Positions 44,622 through 55,128 of a stretch of DNA of 64,000 bases are shown here, piece by piece. Every line of letters begins with the position of its first letter. The stretch's first letter is position 1. This stretch comes from Pseudomonas asuensis (GTDB taxonomy: Bacteria > Pseudomonadota > Gammaproteobacteria > Pseudomonadales > Pseudomonadaceae), in NCBI RefSeq assembly GCF_014646755.1, contig NZ_BMNW01000001.1:390039-454038 (forward strand). The letters run 5' to 3'. The notes under the pieces were generated by a model. That model saw nothing but the letters and a program-made list of their open reading frames with translations, searched no databases and was not told the origin of the DNA. A program made the translations under genes and the position numbers.

Positions 44622-44669
44622 TGAAAGCCTGTGCCATCGTCCGGCTCAGGCTTTCAGCTTCAATTGTTT
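44622..44669 (+). terminator. Intrinsic terminator after the 63-residue protein gene
   Basis: TGAAAGCCTG (44622-44631) and CAGGCTTTCA (44647-44656), 15-base loop with inner GCC/CGGC pairing, then GCTTCAATTGTTT. The following 44670-44886 holds only a weak GCAGGC/GCCTGC hairpin in the leader of the next gene. Confidence 0.65.
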
Positions 44670-44886
44670 GCTCCGCTGATTGAATTCATTTCTAGCTCCT
44701 ATCGCTGTACGTCTTTTCGATAAAGCCATAGGCAATCACATTTTCACCTCAAACCGCACCAGCACCTCTTGCCAATCGCCCTGCTCAAAGAGCACGTTTG
44801 ATGGGTTTTGCTATCAAGCCTGTCCACGTTAATCCCCCGCAGGCATTGTTTTGGCCTGCCCCCTTACGCTTATGGCACTTATTTCG

Positions 44887-45939
44887 ATGAACAGAACCGG
44901 GTTAATCACGCGCAACCTCAAGCGATATGCCTTTCTAGCATTCGCTCCCCTGCTAATGAGCCATACCGCTTCGGCGGCCGACTACCCAGCCGAGATGATC
45001 GGCCTGAACTTTTCAGGTGCCGGTTTTGCTGCCCAGGTGCTTCCGGGCGTGAACGGCACCAACTACTTTTTCCCCGATGACTCGTACTTCAGACGCTGGG
45101 GCTACCGAGGCATTCGTGTCGTACGTTTCCCCATTACCTGGGAGCGTCTGCAGCCCAAGCTCAACGGTGAGCTGGATGCCCAGTATGCCGAGCTGATCAG
45201 TCAGACGCTGGACTCCGCCAAGCGCTACAAGATGCAAATCATTCTGGACCTGCATAACTATGGGCGTTACCGCGACCAGATCATTGGTTCGGAAAGTGTG
45301 CCCTACGAGGCTTACCAGGATGTAATGCAACGTATTGCCAAGACCTGGAGCAAACACCCTGCCCTGCTTGGTTATGACATCATGAACGAGCCGCATGATG
45401 TGGAAGATCACTGGGACACTGCTGCCCAGTACGGTATTGACGGTATTCGCTCCGTCGACAAGAGCCGTCCGATCGTGATCGAGGGCAACTTCTGGTCAAG
45501 CAGTGCGCGCTGGCCTGATGTAAACAAAGGCCTGCTAAACCTCAAGGATCCGGCGGACAACCTGATTTTCTCGGCTCATGTGTATTTCGACGCTGATGCC
45601 GGTGGTCGTTACGAATCCAAGGACACGAGTCAGCTTGACCCCATGATTGGCGTCAAACGTGTTCAACCGTTTATTGACTGGCTCAAGGCCAATAACAAGA
45701 AAGGCCACATTGGTGAGTTTGGTGCACCAGGGGATGATCCCCGCTGGATGAAGGTCATGGATAACATGCTCTCGCATCTTCAGAAGGAGTGTATCCCGGC
45801 TACCTACTGGGCAGCAGGTCCGGGCTGGGGCGACTATTCCCTTTCCATCGAACCCCGGGATAACAAGGAGCGTCCGCAGTGGGCAATTCTCAAGAAGTAT
45901 GTGAAACACTCGGGCTGCTCGGAAATAGGGCCTAAATAA
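44887..45939 (+). CDS. Exported glycoside hydrolase family 5 (cellulase-like)
   Basis: About 350 residues from the ATG at 44887, with a signal peptide (core [12 protein letters not shown]) ending near ASA before ADYPAEM. The catalytic (beta/alpha)8 domain has the acid/base Glu168 in [10 protein letters not shown] and the nucleophile Glu277 in [24 protein letters not shown] and [11 protein letters not shown] are GH5 strand motifs. It should cut beta-1,4-linked glucans or related polymers; in pseudomonads it may act on the organism's own exopolysaccharide, but no cellulose-synthase genes are in view. No clear ribosome site precedes any candidate start; 44851 (TTG) and 44872 are alternatives. 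Confidence 0.85.
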   Translation: MNRTGLITRNLKRYAFLAFAPLLMSHTASAADYPAEMIGLNFSGAGFAAQVLPGVNGTNYFFPDDSYFRRWGYRGIRVVRFPITWERLQPKLNGELDAQYAELISQTLDSAKRYKMQIILDLHNYGRYRDQIIGSESVPYEAYQDVMQRIAKTWSKHPALLGYDIMNEPHDVEDHWDTAAQYGIDGIRSVDKSRPIVIEGNFWSSSARWPDVNKGLLNLKDPADNLIFSAHVYFDADAGGRYESKDTSQLDPMIGVKRVQPFIDWLKANNKKGHIGEFGAPGDDPRWMKVMDNMLSHLQKECIPATYWAAGPGWGDYSLSIEPRDNKERPQWAILKKYVKHSGCSEIGPK

Positions 45940-46033
45940 GCCGATGCCAGGGTGGCCCACTACATCAGGGTCGCCCTGCTGAACAAGACTCGTCTGAAAA
46001 GCCAAAAGGCCTGAACCTACAGACCTCGCGGCT

Positions 46034-46042
46034 TGCTATAAT
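46034..46042 (+). promoter_or_regulatory. Extended -10 promoter candidate for prfC
   Basis: TGCTATAAT: a perfect TATAAT (46037-46042) with an upstream TG, 35 bases before the prfC start. No good -35 is seen, as expected for an extended -10 promoter. Confidence 0.5.
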
Positions 46043-46076
46043 CGCCGGTTTAAGTATCCACCGGACATCAGCCTCC

Positions 46077-47660
46077 ATGACCAAGCAGGCCGCCGAAGTC
46101 GCCAAACGGCGCACTTTCGCCATCATTTCCCACCCGGACGCCGGTAAGACCACCATCACCGAGAAGCTCCTCCTGATGGGGCAAGCCATTGCCGTGGCCG
46201 GGACCGTCAAATCACGTAAATCCGATCGCCATGCCACCTCCGACTGGATGGAGATGGAAAAGCAGCGTGGTATCTCCATTACCACGTCGGTCATGCAGTT
46301 CCCCTACCGTGAACACATGATCAACCTGCTCGATACCCCGGGTCACGAAGACTTCTCGGAAGACACCTACCGCACACTTACAGCGGTAGACTCGGCTCTG
46401 ATGGTGCTCGACGGCGGTAAAGGCGTTGAGCCCCGCACGATTGCCCTGATGGACGTTTGCCGCCTGCGCGACACGCCCATCGTCAGCTTTGTGAACAAGC
46501 TGGACCGTGACATTCGCGATCCGATCGAGTTGCTTGACGAGATCGAAGCCGTCCTGAAGATCAAAGCGGCTCCGATTACCTGGCCGATTGGCTCCTACCG
46601 CGACTTCAAGGGGGTGTACCACCTCTCTGAAGACAAGATTTTCGTCTATACCCCTGGCCATGGCCATGAGCGTACCGAAACACGCATTATCGAGAGCCTG
46701 GACTCTGACGAGGCCCGTGCACACCTGGGTGACCTGTACGATGATTTCGTCGAGCAGCTTGAACTGGTTCAGGGCGCGTGCCATGAATTCAATGCGGATG
46801 AGTTTCTGAAAGGCCAGATGACCCCGGTCTTCTTTGGTACAGCCTTGGGCAACTTTGGTGTTGACCACGTACTGAATGCCGTAGTGGACTGGGCCCCACA
46901 GCCGCTTTCCCGTGCCAGCAACGAGCGCGATGTACAGCCCGTCGAAGAAAAATTCAGCGGTTTTGTGTTCAAGATCCAGGCAAACATGGATCCCAAGCAC
47001 CGTGACCGTATTGCTTTCATGCGTATCTGCTCTGGCAAATACGAGAAAGGCATGAAGCTACGTCATGTACGAATTGGCAAGGACATCAAGATTGCCGATG
47101 CCCTGACGTTCTTCTCCTCCGAACGTGAGCAACTGGAAGAGGCTTTTGCCGGTGACATTATCGGCCTGCATAACCACGGGACCATCCAGATCGGTGATAC
47201 CTTCACTGAAGGCGAAAGCCTGGGTTTCACCGGTATTCCCCACTTTGCCCCTGAGCTGTTCCGCCGCGTACGCCTGAAGGACCCACTCAAGTCCAAGCAG
47301 CTACGCCAGGGCCTGCAGGAGCTGGCAGAAGAAGGCGCGACCCAGGTGTTCTTCCCTGAGCGTAACAACGACATCATTCTCGGCGCTGTTGGTGTGCTGC
47401 AGTTCGATGTTGTTGCCAGCCGCCTGAAAGAAGAATACAAGGTGGAATGCGTCTACGAGCCGATCAATGTCTGGTCTGCCCGCTGGATCGAGTGCGGTGA
47501 CAAGAAGAAACTTGAAGAATTCAAGAACAAAGCCATGGAGAACCTGTCTGTGGATGGCGGTGGCCACTTGACCTATCTTGCCCCGACTCGCGTCAACCTG
47601 AGCCTGATGGAAGAGCGCTGGCCTGATATAAAATTCCGCGCGACGCGGGAACATCACTAA
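46077..47660 (+). CDS. prfC: Peptide chain release factor 3
   Basis: A 527-residue translational GTPase that frees RF1/RF2 from the ribosome. G1 is SHPDAGKTT, switch II is [14 protein letters not shown] and G4 is [10 protein letters not shown]. The RF3-specific [19 protein letters not shown] and the C-terminal [20 protein letters not shown] are intact. Length is normal. It is a single gene with an extended -10 promoter and a strong bidirectional terminator shared with phoD. Confidence 0.96.
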   Translation: MTKQAAEVAKRRTFAIISHPDAGKTTITEKLLLMGQAIAVAGTVKSRKSDRHATSDWMEMEKQRGISITTSVMQFPYREHMINLLDTPGHEDFSEDTYRTLTAVDSALMVLDGGKGVEPRTIALMDVCRLRDTPIVSFVNKLDRDIRDPIELLDEIEAVLKIKAAPITWPIGSYRDFKGVYHLSEDKIFVYTPGHGHERTETRIIESLDSDEARAHLGDLYDDFVEQLELVQGACHEFNADEFLKGQMTPVFFGTALGNFGVDHVLNAVVDWAPQPLSRASNERDVQPVEEKFSGFVFKIQANMDPKHRDRIAFMRICSGKYEKGMKLRHVRIGKDIKIADALTFFSSEREQLEEAFAGDIIGLHNHGTIQIGDTFTEGESLGFTGIPHFAPELFRRVRLKDPLKSKQLRQGLQELAEEGATQVFFPERNNDIILGAVGVLQFDVVASRLKEEYKVECVYEPINVWSARWIECGDKKKLEEFKNKAMENLSVDGGGHLTYLAPTRVNLSLMEERWPDIKFRATREHH

Positions 47661-47664
47661 GCAT

Positions 47665-47700
47665 AAAACAAAGGGCTGACCATTCAGCCCTTTGTTTTTA
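47665..47700. terminator. Bidirectional terminator between prfC and phoD
   Basis: AAAACAAAGGGCTGA, short loop, TCAGCCCTTTGTTTT: a 15-base near-perfect stem with A- and T-runs on both sides. Confidence 0.9.
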
Positions 47701-47708
47701 CAGCCTGA

Positions 47709-49262
47709 TCAAACCGCTTGTAGCGTCTTCTCGAATACAGCCTTTCCATTCAAGTCTCGCAGGGTCACCGTCAGATCACCGCTGTGCCCCTCAATATTGA
47801 CCTCACCAAAGAACTGAAAGCCCGACAGCGGTGAGCTGTTGGCTACCGGTGGCGCCTTCACGAACACAGCCTCCGGACCAAAGGTGTTATCCAGCTTGTT
47901 TGGTCCGAACGCACCGGCGTTGAGCGGGCCTGCCACGAACTCCCAGAAGGGTTCGAAATCCTGAAAAGCCGCCCGATTAGGGTGATAGTGGTGAGCCGCG
48001 CAGTAATGCACGTCTGCGGTCAGCCAGACCGTGTTGTGGATATTCCACCGACGGATGTAACGCAGAAGTTCTGCAATTTCCAGCTCGCGCCCCAGAGGTG
48101 CGCCATCATCGCCATTGGCAATGGCCTCCCAACGAGGCGTTCCTGACGCATCGGTTCCGTCAGGCACTTCCAGCCCAATAGGCATGTCTGCCGCAATGAC
48201 CTTCCAGGTAGCCGTAGACTCGGTGAGTCCCTGCTTGAGCCATTCAAGCTGGGCACGCCCCATGAAGGCCGTATCAGGGCCTGCCTCGGGTTGCAGGTTT
48301 GCACTGTTCCCGCCGCGATAGGTTCGCATGTCCAGAACAAAGATATCCAGACGCGGGCCATAGCTAATCTTGCGATAGATGCGTCCGGCATCATCCCGCT
48401 GTTGCAGCCGCATGGGGGCATATTCGAGATAGGCCTGACGCGAACGCTTGGCCAGCACGTCGATGTCTTTTACGGTATAGCGATCATCCAGCACCTTGGT
48501 AGAAGACCAGTTGTTGGTGGTCTCGTGATCGTCCCACTGCCAGATCTGAGGGACTTCAGCGTTGAATCGACGGACGTTTTCATCCATCAGGTTGTAGCGG
48601 TAGTTGCCACGGTACTCATCAACTGTCTCGGCAACCTTGCTTTTCGCTTCGGTCGTAATGTTGCGCCAGACTTTTCCTTCGACAGTAGTGGTCTTCGCTT
48701 CCAGCGGGCCATCAGCATAGATAGTGTCGCCACTGTGCAGAAAGAAGTCCGGCTGCCGGCGCCGCATGGCCTCATAGATGCGCATGCCGCCAATGTCAGG
48801 ATTGATACCAAATCCCTGGCCTACTGTATCGCCGCTCCAGACAAAGCGGATATCGGTACGATGCCCAGGTGTGCTGCGCAGGTGTCCAAACGCTGGCTCA
48901 CTCTGTGCACCAGAGTAGATGTCTTCAAAGCGAACCCGATAAAAGATGGATTGATCCGCCGGGAGGCCGCGCAGGTCCATGCGCATGGTGTAGTCCGTTT
49001 CAGCCGTTACCACAGGCGAAACCATTCGGCGCAGATGGCGGAAACTCTCTTTGGTATCCCACTCAACGATCATGCGTGCCGGCCGGTCGCAACGGCTCCA
49101 GACAATCGCCCGGTTGCCCTGCACATCACCTGACTGGACACCCTCAAGCATCAACGGTCGTTGCCTGGCACCTGCGATAACGGCAGGCGCTACTCCCGGC
49201 AACAGCAATCCAACGCCCAGGCCCTGGATCAGGCGGCGTCTTCCATTATCGAATGTGCTCAT
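47709..49262 (-). CDS. phoD: Alkaline phosphatase/phosphodiesterase PhoD, Tat-exported
   Basis: A 517-residue enzyme starting MSTFDNGRRRLIQGLGVGLL, a twin-arginine signal. A PhoD N-terminal beta-sandwich (about 40-130) precedes the metallophosphatase domain, whose Ca/Fe ligands are visible in VWSGDTVGQG, LHSGDTIYADGP, QWDDHETTNNW and TADVHYCAAHHYHP. PhoD hydrolyses phosphate mono- and diesters in the periplasm or outside during phosphate starvation. Two ATGs stand in tandem (49265, 49262) behind GGGAG. A PHO box lies 47-64 bases upstream, so PhoB control is strongly indicated. Confidence 0.94.
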   Translation of the reverse strand: MSTFDNGRRRLIQGLGVGLLLPGVAPAVIAGARQRPLMLEGVQSGDVQGNRAIVWSRCDRPARMIVEWDTKESFRHLRRMVSPVVTAETDYTMRMDLRGLPADQSIFYRVRFEDIYSGAQSEPAFGHLRSTPGHRTDIRFVWSGDTVGQGFGINPDIGGMRIYEAMRRRQPDFFLHSGDTIYADGPLEAKTTTVEGKVWRNITTEAKSKVAETVDEYRGNYRYNLMDENVRRFNAEVPQIWQWDDHETTNNWSSTKVLDDRYTVKDIDVLAKRSRQAYLEYAPMRLQQRDDAGRIYRKISYGPRLDIFVLDMRTYRGGNSANLQPEAGPDTAFMGRAQLEWLKQGLTESTATWKVIAADMPIGLEVPDGTDASGTPRWEAIANGDDGAPLGRELEIAELLRYIRRWNIHNTVWLTADVHYCAAHHYHPNRAAFQDFEPFWEFVAGPLNAGAFGPNKLDNTFGPEAVFVKAPPVANSSPLSGFQFFGEVNIEGHSGDLTVTLRDLNGKAVFEKTLQAV

Positions 49263-49308
49263 CATGCGCTCCCACGGCTATTGGAGCGAATGGGTTTAAC
49301 GAAAACGC

Positions 49309-49326
49309 CTGACAGCCCTATGACAG
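49309..49326 (-). promoter_or_regulatory. PHO box (PhoB site) of phoD
   Basis: Minus strand CTGTCAT-AGGG-CTGTCAG: two 7-base PhoB half-sites with the canonical 4-base spacer, 13 of 14 matches to CTGTCAT/CTGTCAC-type repeats. Nine bases further a TTAAAC could be the -10, the usual layout where the PHO box replaces the -35. Confidence 0.85.
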
Positions 49327-49354
49327 TCTGGAGAACAGCTGTCGCAGCGTGATC

Positions 49355-50737
49355 TCAATCACACTTGGTAGGCTTAGGCGCTTCAGGCTCCACCGCATGC
49401 AGGATCTGCTGGGCCAACGCATGATAAAGCGAGGTGGGAGAAAGCCAGCCAGACACACCATTTGCCAGCAGGCATGTCGCCAGCACGGGGATCGCCATGT
49501 CGGGGCTGTGGGCCAGCTCCAGGGTAATGACGGTTGAGGTAAGTGGTGTCCGGGTAACACCCGTCAGGTAGGCCGCCATTCCCAGAAGCGCACCGGTCTG
49601 CAAGGTGACATCAGGGAGCCAATCGACCAGCCAGGGCGCAAAGCTGGCGCCTACTGTGAGCGAAGGCGAAAAGAGCCCGCCGGGAATGCCCGCCAGATAC
49701 GAAACCACGTTGGCCAGAAACTTCCAGATGAGAAAGCCCTGATCGGTTATGGGCTGCCCCTCCAGAATGGCACGTGTTTCCTCGTAGCCGGTACCAAAGA
49801 CATGCTGTCCGGACAGTGCCCCTAAACAAGCAACCAGTAATCCACAAACAGCGGCAAACCGAACCGGGAAGCGTGAGCGGATAGCGCCCAGCCTTCCAAG
49901 CCAGCCGCGGGACGTTGGAATGACCAGCCGTGCATAGCCGCCCCCCAATAGCCCGCCTGCCAACCCACATATGACCACCGCCACCCAGGCATCGCCCCAG
50001 GGCAGACTGGCGCTGATGACGCCAAAATAGGTATACGGCCCGACCAGGCCCAGCGTGACCATGCCGCCAATCACCACAGCCGTCAGTACCAGACCGCTGA
50101 AGCGCTGTTCAAAGGTGTGGCTCAACTCTTCAATGGCAAACACCACGCCCGCCAGCGGCGTGTTGAACGCCGCAGCAATGCCTGCGGCACCGCCAGCGAG
50201 AATCAGGCCAGAAACCGTCTTTCGCTCATACAGGCCCAGCCGCCGACCAAAACCATACAGTACCGAGGCGCCCAAATGCACGGTCGGCCCCTCGCGGCCA
50301 ACCGACGCCCCTACTAGCAGGGCGAACAATGTCAGCATCATCTTTGCGAGTGCGATCGGCCAGGCCAACACCGCCGCCCTGAACTGACCAGAGGGCTTTT
50401 CCAGCGCTGCAATCACTTGTGGAATGCCGCTTCCCCTGGCATTACGTAGCCATCCCTGCGTCAGCCAGACCAACAGGGCAAATCCTGCTGGTGTCACCAA
50501 CCACGGCCATAAGTAGCTGTGATTCAACAGGCGCTGAAAGAGATGGAAGGCATGATCAGCCAGCCAGGCGAAGGCCAGCGCCAGTAAACCCACCAGCAGT
50601 GCACCCACCCAGAACGCCAGACGTTGCCGAATGGAGCGAAACCGTTGATGGCGCTGTTGAGGTGCTTGAGGCGCCGCGGTGCGGCGTGTAGACGGTTCCC
50701 TGCGGCCAGGGGTAGCAGGATCGCTTAAGTCGCTCAT
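49355..50737 (-). CDS. ClC-family chloride channel/antiporter
   Basis: A 460-residue ClC protein without C-terminal CBS domains. The selectivity motifs are GSGIPQV, GREGPTVHLG (its Glu is the gating residue) and GGLFSPSLTVG in place of GIFAP. FNTPLAGVVFAIEEL carries the second Glu typical of H+/Cl- exchangers. About 10-12 membrane helices are visible. It probably exchanges chloride for protons. The ATG at 50737 is preferred to the TTG at 50743; ribosome site weak. The upstream DNA is AT-rich with a TACAAT. The gene is divergent from the arn operon across 245 bases. Confidence 0.88.
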   Translation of the reverse strand: MSDLSDPATPGRREPSTRRTAAPQAPQQRHQRFRSIRQRLAFWVGALLVGLLALAFAWLADHAFHLFQRLLNHSYLWPWLVTPAGFALLVWLTQGWLRNARGSGIPQVIAALEKPSGQFRAAVLAWPIALAKMMLTLFALLVGASVGREGPTVHLGASVLYGFGRRLGLYERKTVSGLILAGGAAGIAAAFNTPLAGVVFAIEELSHTFEQRFSGLVLTAVVIGGMVTLGLVGPYTYFGVISASLPWGDAWVAVVICGLAGGLLGGGYARLVIPTSRGWLGRLGAIRSRFPVRFAAVCGLLVACLGALSGQHVFGTGYEETRAILEGQPITDQGFLIWKFLANVVSYLAGIPGGLFSPSLTVGASFAPWLVDWLPDVTLQTGALLGMAAYLTGVTRTPLTSTVITLELAHSPDMAIPVLATCLLANGVSGWLSPTSLYHALAQQILHAVEPEAPKPTKCD

Positions 50738-50920
50738 AGGCAAATGAAATAGGTTGATTCAGCAATTGTAACAAAGTATTAAAGAATAAAATGGGTAGTG
50801 CGACCGCCTAAAGACCGGTGGGTTTAAGCATTCCAGAAGCCGGGTCATCCATAGTCTCCATCATTTCTCCATATAACCTGCAAAGCCACGCAAGCTTGCC
50901 ATCCCAAAATTTAGCGGTTT

Positions 50921-50956
50921 CTACCTGCTCGCAAGGCCTATGTCTTGCGCAGGTAG
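50921..50956 (+). promoter_or_regulatory. Strong hairpin in the arnB leader
   Basis: CTACCTGC (50921-50928) pairs with GCAGGTAG (50949-50956) and GCAAG (50931-50935) with CTTGC (50944-50948), with a two-base bulge and an eight-base loop: 13 base pairs. No T-run follows, so it is not a simple terminator. It ends 26 bases before arnB. Its right arm holds AGGT, a possible ribosome site for a short out-of-frame reading frame, 50961-51029. Confidence 0.6.
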
Positions 50957-50982
50957 TGTCATGACCGTTACGGGATACAGAC

Positions 50983-52131
50983 ATGTCAACTGCCTTTCTT
51001 CCTTTCTCACGCCCAAGCATAGGCGATGAGGAAATTGCGGCCGTCAATGCCGTGCTCCGCTCCGGCTGGATCACCACAGGCCCCCGAAACCAGGAATTGG
51101 AGCAGCGCTTCTGTGAGTACCTGGGTTGCCGTCATGCTGTCGCGCTGTCCTCAGCAACGGCCGGCATGCATTTGGCCTTGATGGCATTGGGTATTGGCCC
51201 GGGCGATGAAGTCATTACCCCATCACAAACCTGGGTATCCACCGCAAACCTGATCTGCCTGCTGGGCGCAACCCCTGTGTTTGTGGATATCGACCGCGAT
51301 ACCTTGATGACCGATGCTGAGCACATTGAAGCCGCCATCACCCCACGAACGAAAGCAATCATTCCCGTGCATTACGCCGGAGCAGCCTTCGATCTGGACC
51401 CGCTCTATGCAGTGGCTGAGCGCTACGGCATCCCCGTCATTGAAGATGCTGCCCATGCAATAGGCACACGCTACCGGGGCCGCCTGATTGGCGCTCGGAA
51501 CACCGCCATCTTCTCCTTTCATGCCATCAAGAATCTGACATGTGCAGAAGGCGGACTTTTTGTAACGGATGACGAAGCATTGGCTAACCGCATCCGCACA
51601 TTGAAGTTTCACGGCTTGGGCGTCGATGCCTATGACCGTATGACCCACGGCCGAAAGCCTCAGGCGCAGGTCATCGAACCGGGCTTTAAATACAACCTGA
51701 CCGATATCAATGCGGCCATTGCGCTAACCCAGCTGGATCGCATCGAGGAAATCAACGCCAAGCGCAAGCAATTGGCCGAAGCGTACCGTACGCGCCTGAG
51801 CGACCTGCCAGTCCAGCCGCTGGGTCTGCCGTCTTATCCTCAGGATCATGCCTGGCATCTCTTTATCCTGCGCATCGATCCCACGCAGTGCGGCCTGGAC
51901 CGCGATGCGTTCATGCAAGCATTGCAGGCCCAGCATATCGGCACCGGCATCCATTTCATTGCAACGCACGTGCAGCGTTATTACCGGGACCGCTTTCCAG
52001 AGGTAAGCCTGCCAAATACCGAATGGAACTCAGCACGGCTGTGCTCGATACCGCTGTTTCCTGACATGACCACGGAAGATCTGGAGCGTGTCGTAAAGGC
52101 GATCCGCTCCACGTTGGAGACCGCATCATGA
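50983..52131 (+). CDS. arnB: UDP-4-amino-4-deoxy-L-arabinose aminotransferase ArnB
   Basis: A 382-residue DegT/DnrJ/EryC1-type PLP aminotransferase. Lys183 in [15 protein letters not shown] binds [24 protein letters not shown] and [11 protein letters not shown] are family signatures. It transaminates UDP-Ara4O to UDP-Ara4N with glutamate, in the pathway that modifies lipid A against polymyxin and cationic peptides. CGGGA seven bases before the ATG is the ribosome site. It heads an eight-gene operon with overlapping cistrons and overlaps arnC by four bases. Confidence 0.96.
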   Translation: MSTAFLPFSRPSIGDEEIAAVNAVLRSGWITTGPRNQELEQRFCEYLGCRHAVALSSATAGMHLALMALGIGPGDEVITPSQTWVSTANLICLLGATPVFVDIDRDTLMTDAEHIEAAITPRTKAIIPVHYAGAAFDLDPLYAVAERYGIPVIEDAAHAIGTRYRGRLIGARNTAIFSFHAIKNLTCAEGGLFVTDDEALANRIRTLKFHGLGVDAYDRMTHGRKPQAQVIEPGFKYNLTDINAAIALTQLDRIEEINAKRKQLAEAYRTRLSDLPVQPLGLPSYPQDHAWHLFILRIDPTQCGLDRDAFMQALQAQHIGTGIHFIATHVQRYYRDRFPEVSLPNTEWNSARLCSIPLFPDMTTEDLERVVKAIRSTLETAS

Positions 52132-53129
52132 AGCCTTATCCAATCAATCGCGTATCGGTAGTTATCCCGGTTTTCAATGAAGAAGCCAGCCTGCCTGAAC
52201 TTCTGCTGAGAACCGATACCGCCTGCCAGAAGTTAGGATGCGACTATGAAATCGTCCTCATCGACGACGGCAGCCGGGACAGCTCAGCCAGCATTATCCA
52301 GGCTGCTGCCGAGGCCGAAGGCAGCCATGTGGTCGCGGTTATTCTGAATCGCAACTACGGTCAGCATGCTGCCATCATGGCGGGATTCGAACAGTGCATT
52401 GGCGATCTGGTCATCACGCTTGATGCGGACCTGCAAAACCCGCCGGAGGAAATTCCGCGCCTCGTCGAGCAGGCTGCCCTAGGTTTCGATGTGGTCGGTA
52501 CCGTACGCGAAAATCGTCAGGACTCTGCCTTCCGCCGCCTGCCGTCCAGGCTGATCAACCTTGCCGTGCAACGCTCTACGGGCGTAGCCATGAGCGATTA
52601 TGGCTGCATGCTGCGGGCGTATCGCCACACCATCATCGAGGCCATGCTGGCCTGCCATGAGCGCAGTACGTTTATTCCGATCCTGGCCAATAGCTTCGCC
52701 CGCCATACCACCGAGATCAATGTGGGACACGCCGAGCGGGAACATGGGGAATCGAAGTACACCCCCATGCGCCTGATCAACCTGATGTTCGATCTGGTGA
52801 CCTGCATGACCACAACGCCGCTAAGGCTACTGAGCATTATCGGCGGCGTTATGGCAATGGCTGGTATCTGCTTCGGAATGCTGCTTCTGATACTACGCCT
52901 GCTCATGGGTGCCGATTGGGCGGCTGACGGCGTGTTTGTTCTCTTCGCCATTCTATTCATATTTACCGGTGCTCAGTTCGTTGGCATGGGGCTGTTGGGT
53001 GAATACCTGGGCCGCATGTACCACGACGTCCGCGCCCGCCCCCGCTATTTCATTGAGCACATTGTTCGTGGTGAAGAGTCCTGTTCACCCGCGCCCACCT
53101 CGCTCGATTCCATTCCTTCTGCAAACTGA
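52128..53129 (+). CDS. arnC: Undecaprenyl-phosphate Ara4FN transferase ArnC
   Basis: A 333-residue GT2 glycosyltransferase: N-terminal Rossmann-like domain with [25 protein letters not shown] and the DxD motif in [12 protein letters not shown], then two C-terminal membrane helices ([20 protein letters not shown] and [20 protein letters not shown]). It moves formylated aminoarabinose from UDP to undecaprenyl phosphate on the inner face of the membrane. Start overlaps the arnB stop (ATGA). Seven bases separate its stop from arnA. Confidence 0.96.
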   Translation: MKPYPINRVSVVIPVFNEEASLPELLLRTDTACQKLGCDYEIVLIDDGSRDSSASIIQAAAEAEGSHVVAVILNRNYGQHAAIMAGFEQCIGDLVITLDADLQNPPEEIPRLVEQAALGFDVVGTVRENRQDSAFRRLPSRLINLAVQRSTGVAMSDYGCMLRAYRHTIIEAMLACHERSTFIPILANSFARHTTEINVGHAEREHGESKYTPMRLINLMFDLVTCMTTTPLRLLSIIGGVMAMAGICFGMLLLILRLLMGADWAADGVFVLFAILFIFTGAQFVGMGLLGEYLGRMYHDVRARPRYFIEHIVRGEESCSPAPTSLDSIPSAN

Positions 53130-53136
53130 CTTACTC

Positions 53137-55128
53137 ATGACCAAGACTGTTGTATTCGCTTATCACGATATTGGATGTGCCGGAATCGAGGCACTGATCG
53201 CGGCCCAGTATGAAATCGCCGCGGTCTTTACCCACGCTGACGATCCGAAAGAAAACCGCTTCTTTGCATCTGTAGCCCAGCTATGCGCCCGCCACGGTAT
53301 TCCTGTACATGCGCCAGAAGATGTTAATCACCCGCTCTGGATCGAGCGTATCCGCCAGCTTGAGCCAGATTTCATCTTCTCGTTCTACTACCGCCACCTG
53401 CTGAGCGAGGACATTCTCGCCACAGCCAAGAACGGTGCCTACAACCTGCACGGCTCTCTGCTGCCTCGCTATAGAGGCCGAGCGCCAGCTAACTGGGTAT
53501 TGGTCAATGGCGAAACTGAAACCGGCGTTACCCTGCATCGCATGGAACGTCGCCCCGATGCAGGTCCGATTGTCAGTCAATCTCGGGTAGCGATCGCGCC
53601 GGATGATACGGCGCACACCCTGCATGCCAAGCTGCGCGAAGCATCAAGCCAGCTCCTGGACGAAATCCTCCCGCGTCTGGCTCACGGTGATGTGCAGGAA
53701 GTTGCGCAAGACGATAGCAAGGCCTCCTACTTTGGTCGCCGTACACCTGCCGATGGCGAGCTGGACTGGACACGCCCAGCCAGCGAGCTTTACAACCTCG
53801 TCCGTGCTGTGACCCAGCCCTACCCTGGCGCCTTCAGCTTTGTAGGCGACCGAAAGCTTATCGTCTGGCAAGCTCAGGCCGTACAGGTCAGCCACGACCA
53901 AAAGCCTGGAGCCGTAGTGAGCCTTGACCCGCTGCGTATCGCCTGCGGTGACAGCGTACTGGAGATTAAAGCGGGCCAGCAAGGTGACGCCGGGCTTTAT
54001 CTGTCCGGGCCGCAACTAGCGCGGGAGATGGGACTGGTCGAAGGGCTTCGTCTGCGCCGCAGCGATGCCTTCAAGGCCAAGCGTCGCACACGTGTACTGA
54101 TCCTTGGCGTGAATGGCTTCATTGGTAATCACCTGTCTGAACGCCTGCTGCGTGACGGCAACTATGAAGTCTACGGCCTGGACATTGGCTCCGACGCCAT
54201 CGACCGTTTGAAGGGCGATCCTAACTTCCACTTTGTGGAGGGCGACATCAGCATCCATACCGAATGGATCGAGTACCACATCAAGAAGTGCGACGTGATC
54301 CTGCCACTCGTGGCCATCGCTACGCCGATCGAATACACCCGTAACCCGCTGCGTGTATTCGAGCTGGACTTCGAGGAAAACCTCAAGATCGTCCGCTACT
54401 GCGTGAAGTACAACAAGCGGGTGATTTTTCCGTCCACGTCGGAAGTTTACGGCATGTGTGACGACCCAGAGTTCGACGAAGATACGTCTCGACTCATTGT
54501 TGGGCCGATCAACAAGCAGCGGTGGATCTACTCCGTCTCCAAGCAATTGCTGGACCGCGTGATCTGGGCGCATGGCAAACAGGACGGTCTCAAGTTTACG
54601 CTGTTCCGCCCTTTCAACTGGATGGGCCCACGCCTGGATCGCCTGGACTCTGCCCGCATTGGCAGCTCCCGCGCCATCACCCAACTGATCCTGAATCTGG
54701 TTGAAGGTACACCCATCAAGCTGGTGGACGGCGGTGCCCAGAAGCGCTGCTTTACCGATGTGGACGATGGTATCGAGGCGCTGTTCCGTATCATCGAAAA
54801 CCGGGGCGGTAGCAGCGACCAGCAGATCATCAATATTGGCAATCCAGACAACGAAGCGAGCATCCGCGAGCTGGCCGAAACCCTTCTGGCCCAGTTTGAG
54901 GCACACCCGCTACGGCACAATTTCCCGCCGTTTGCAGGCTTCCGCGAAGTTGAGAGCCGGTCGTTTTATGGCGAAGGCTATCAGGACGTCTCCCATCGCA
55001 AGCCCAGCATCGCCAATGCCCGCAAGCTCCTGGATTGGCAGCCCACCATCGAGATGAGCGAAACCATTGGCAAGACCCTGGACTTCTTCCTGCGCGAAGC
55101 ACTGACCAGCCAGGCGGAAGAGGCGTAA
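53137..55128 (+). CDS. arnA: Bifunctional UDP-Ara4N formyltransferase / UDP-GlcA decarboxylase ArnA
   Basis: 663 residues, close to the usual 660. The N-terminal formyltransferase domain (about 1-305) has Asn103 and His105 in YNLHGSLLP. The C-terminal NAD-dependent decarboxylase (about 315-660) has [24 protein letters not shown] and the Tyr/Lys pair in [13 protein letters not shown]. It forms UDP-Ara4O from UDP-GlcA and formylates UDP-Ara4N. The reading frame is open far upstream (to 52909, inside arnC), but the ATG at 53137 gives the proper start. Stop and arnD start overlap (TAATG). Confidence 0.96.
   Translation: MTKTVVFAYHDIGCAGIEALIAAQYEIAAVFTHADDPKENRFFASVAQLCARHGIPVHAPEDVNHPLWIERIRQLEPDFIFSFYYRHLLSEDILATAKNGAYNLHGSLLPRYRGRAPANWVLVNGETETGVTLHRMERRPDAGPIVSQSRVAIAPDDTAHTLHAKLREASSQLLDEILPRLAHGDVQEVAQDDSKASYFGRRTPADGELDWTRPASELYNLVRAVTQPYPGAFSFVGDRKLIVWQAQAVQVSHDQKPGAVVSLDPLRIACGDSVLEIKAGQQGDAGLYLSGPQLAREMGLVEGLRLRRSDAFKAKRRTRVLILGVNGFIGNHLSERLLRDGNYEVYGLDIGSDAIDRLKGDPNFHFVEGDISIHTEWIEYHIKKCDVILPLVAIATPIEYTRNPLRVFELDFEENLKIVRYCVKYNKRVIFPSTSEVYGMCDDPEFDEDTSRLIVGPINKQRWIYSVSKQLLDRVIWAHGKQDGLKFTLFRPFNWMGPRLDRLDSARIGSSRAITQLILNLVEGTPIKLVDGGAQKRCFTDVDDGIEALFRIIENRGGSSDQQIINIGNPDNEASIRELAETLLAQFEAHPLRHNFPPFAGFREVESRSFYGEGYQDVSHRKPSIANARKLLDWQPTIEMSETIGKTLDFFLREALTSQAEEA

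Noticed and set aside
48291-49133. 280-codon open frame on the plus strand
   Set aside because: Lies wholly antisense to phoD, whose motifs and PHO box are clear.
50744-50982. PmrA or PhoP box in front of arnB
   Set aside because: No CTTAAG-N5-CTTAAG or GTTTA-N5-GTTTA pair could be found; TTTAAG near 50823 occurs only once.
52909-53136. N-terminal extension of ArnA
   Set aside because: The frame is open but runs inside arnC; ArnA homologues start at [10 protein letters not shown].
54016-54906. 296-codon open frame on the minus strand
   Set aside because: Antisense to the ArnA decarboxylase domain; no supporting features.
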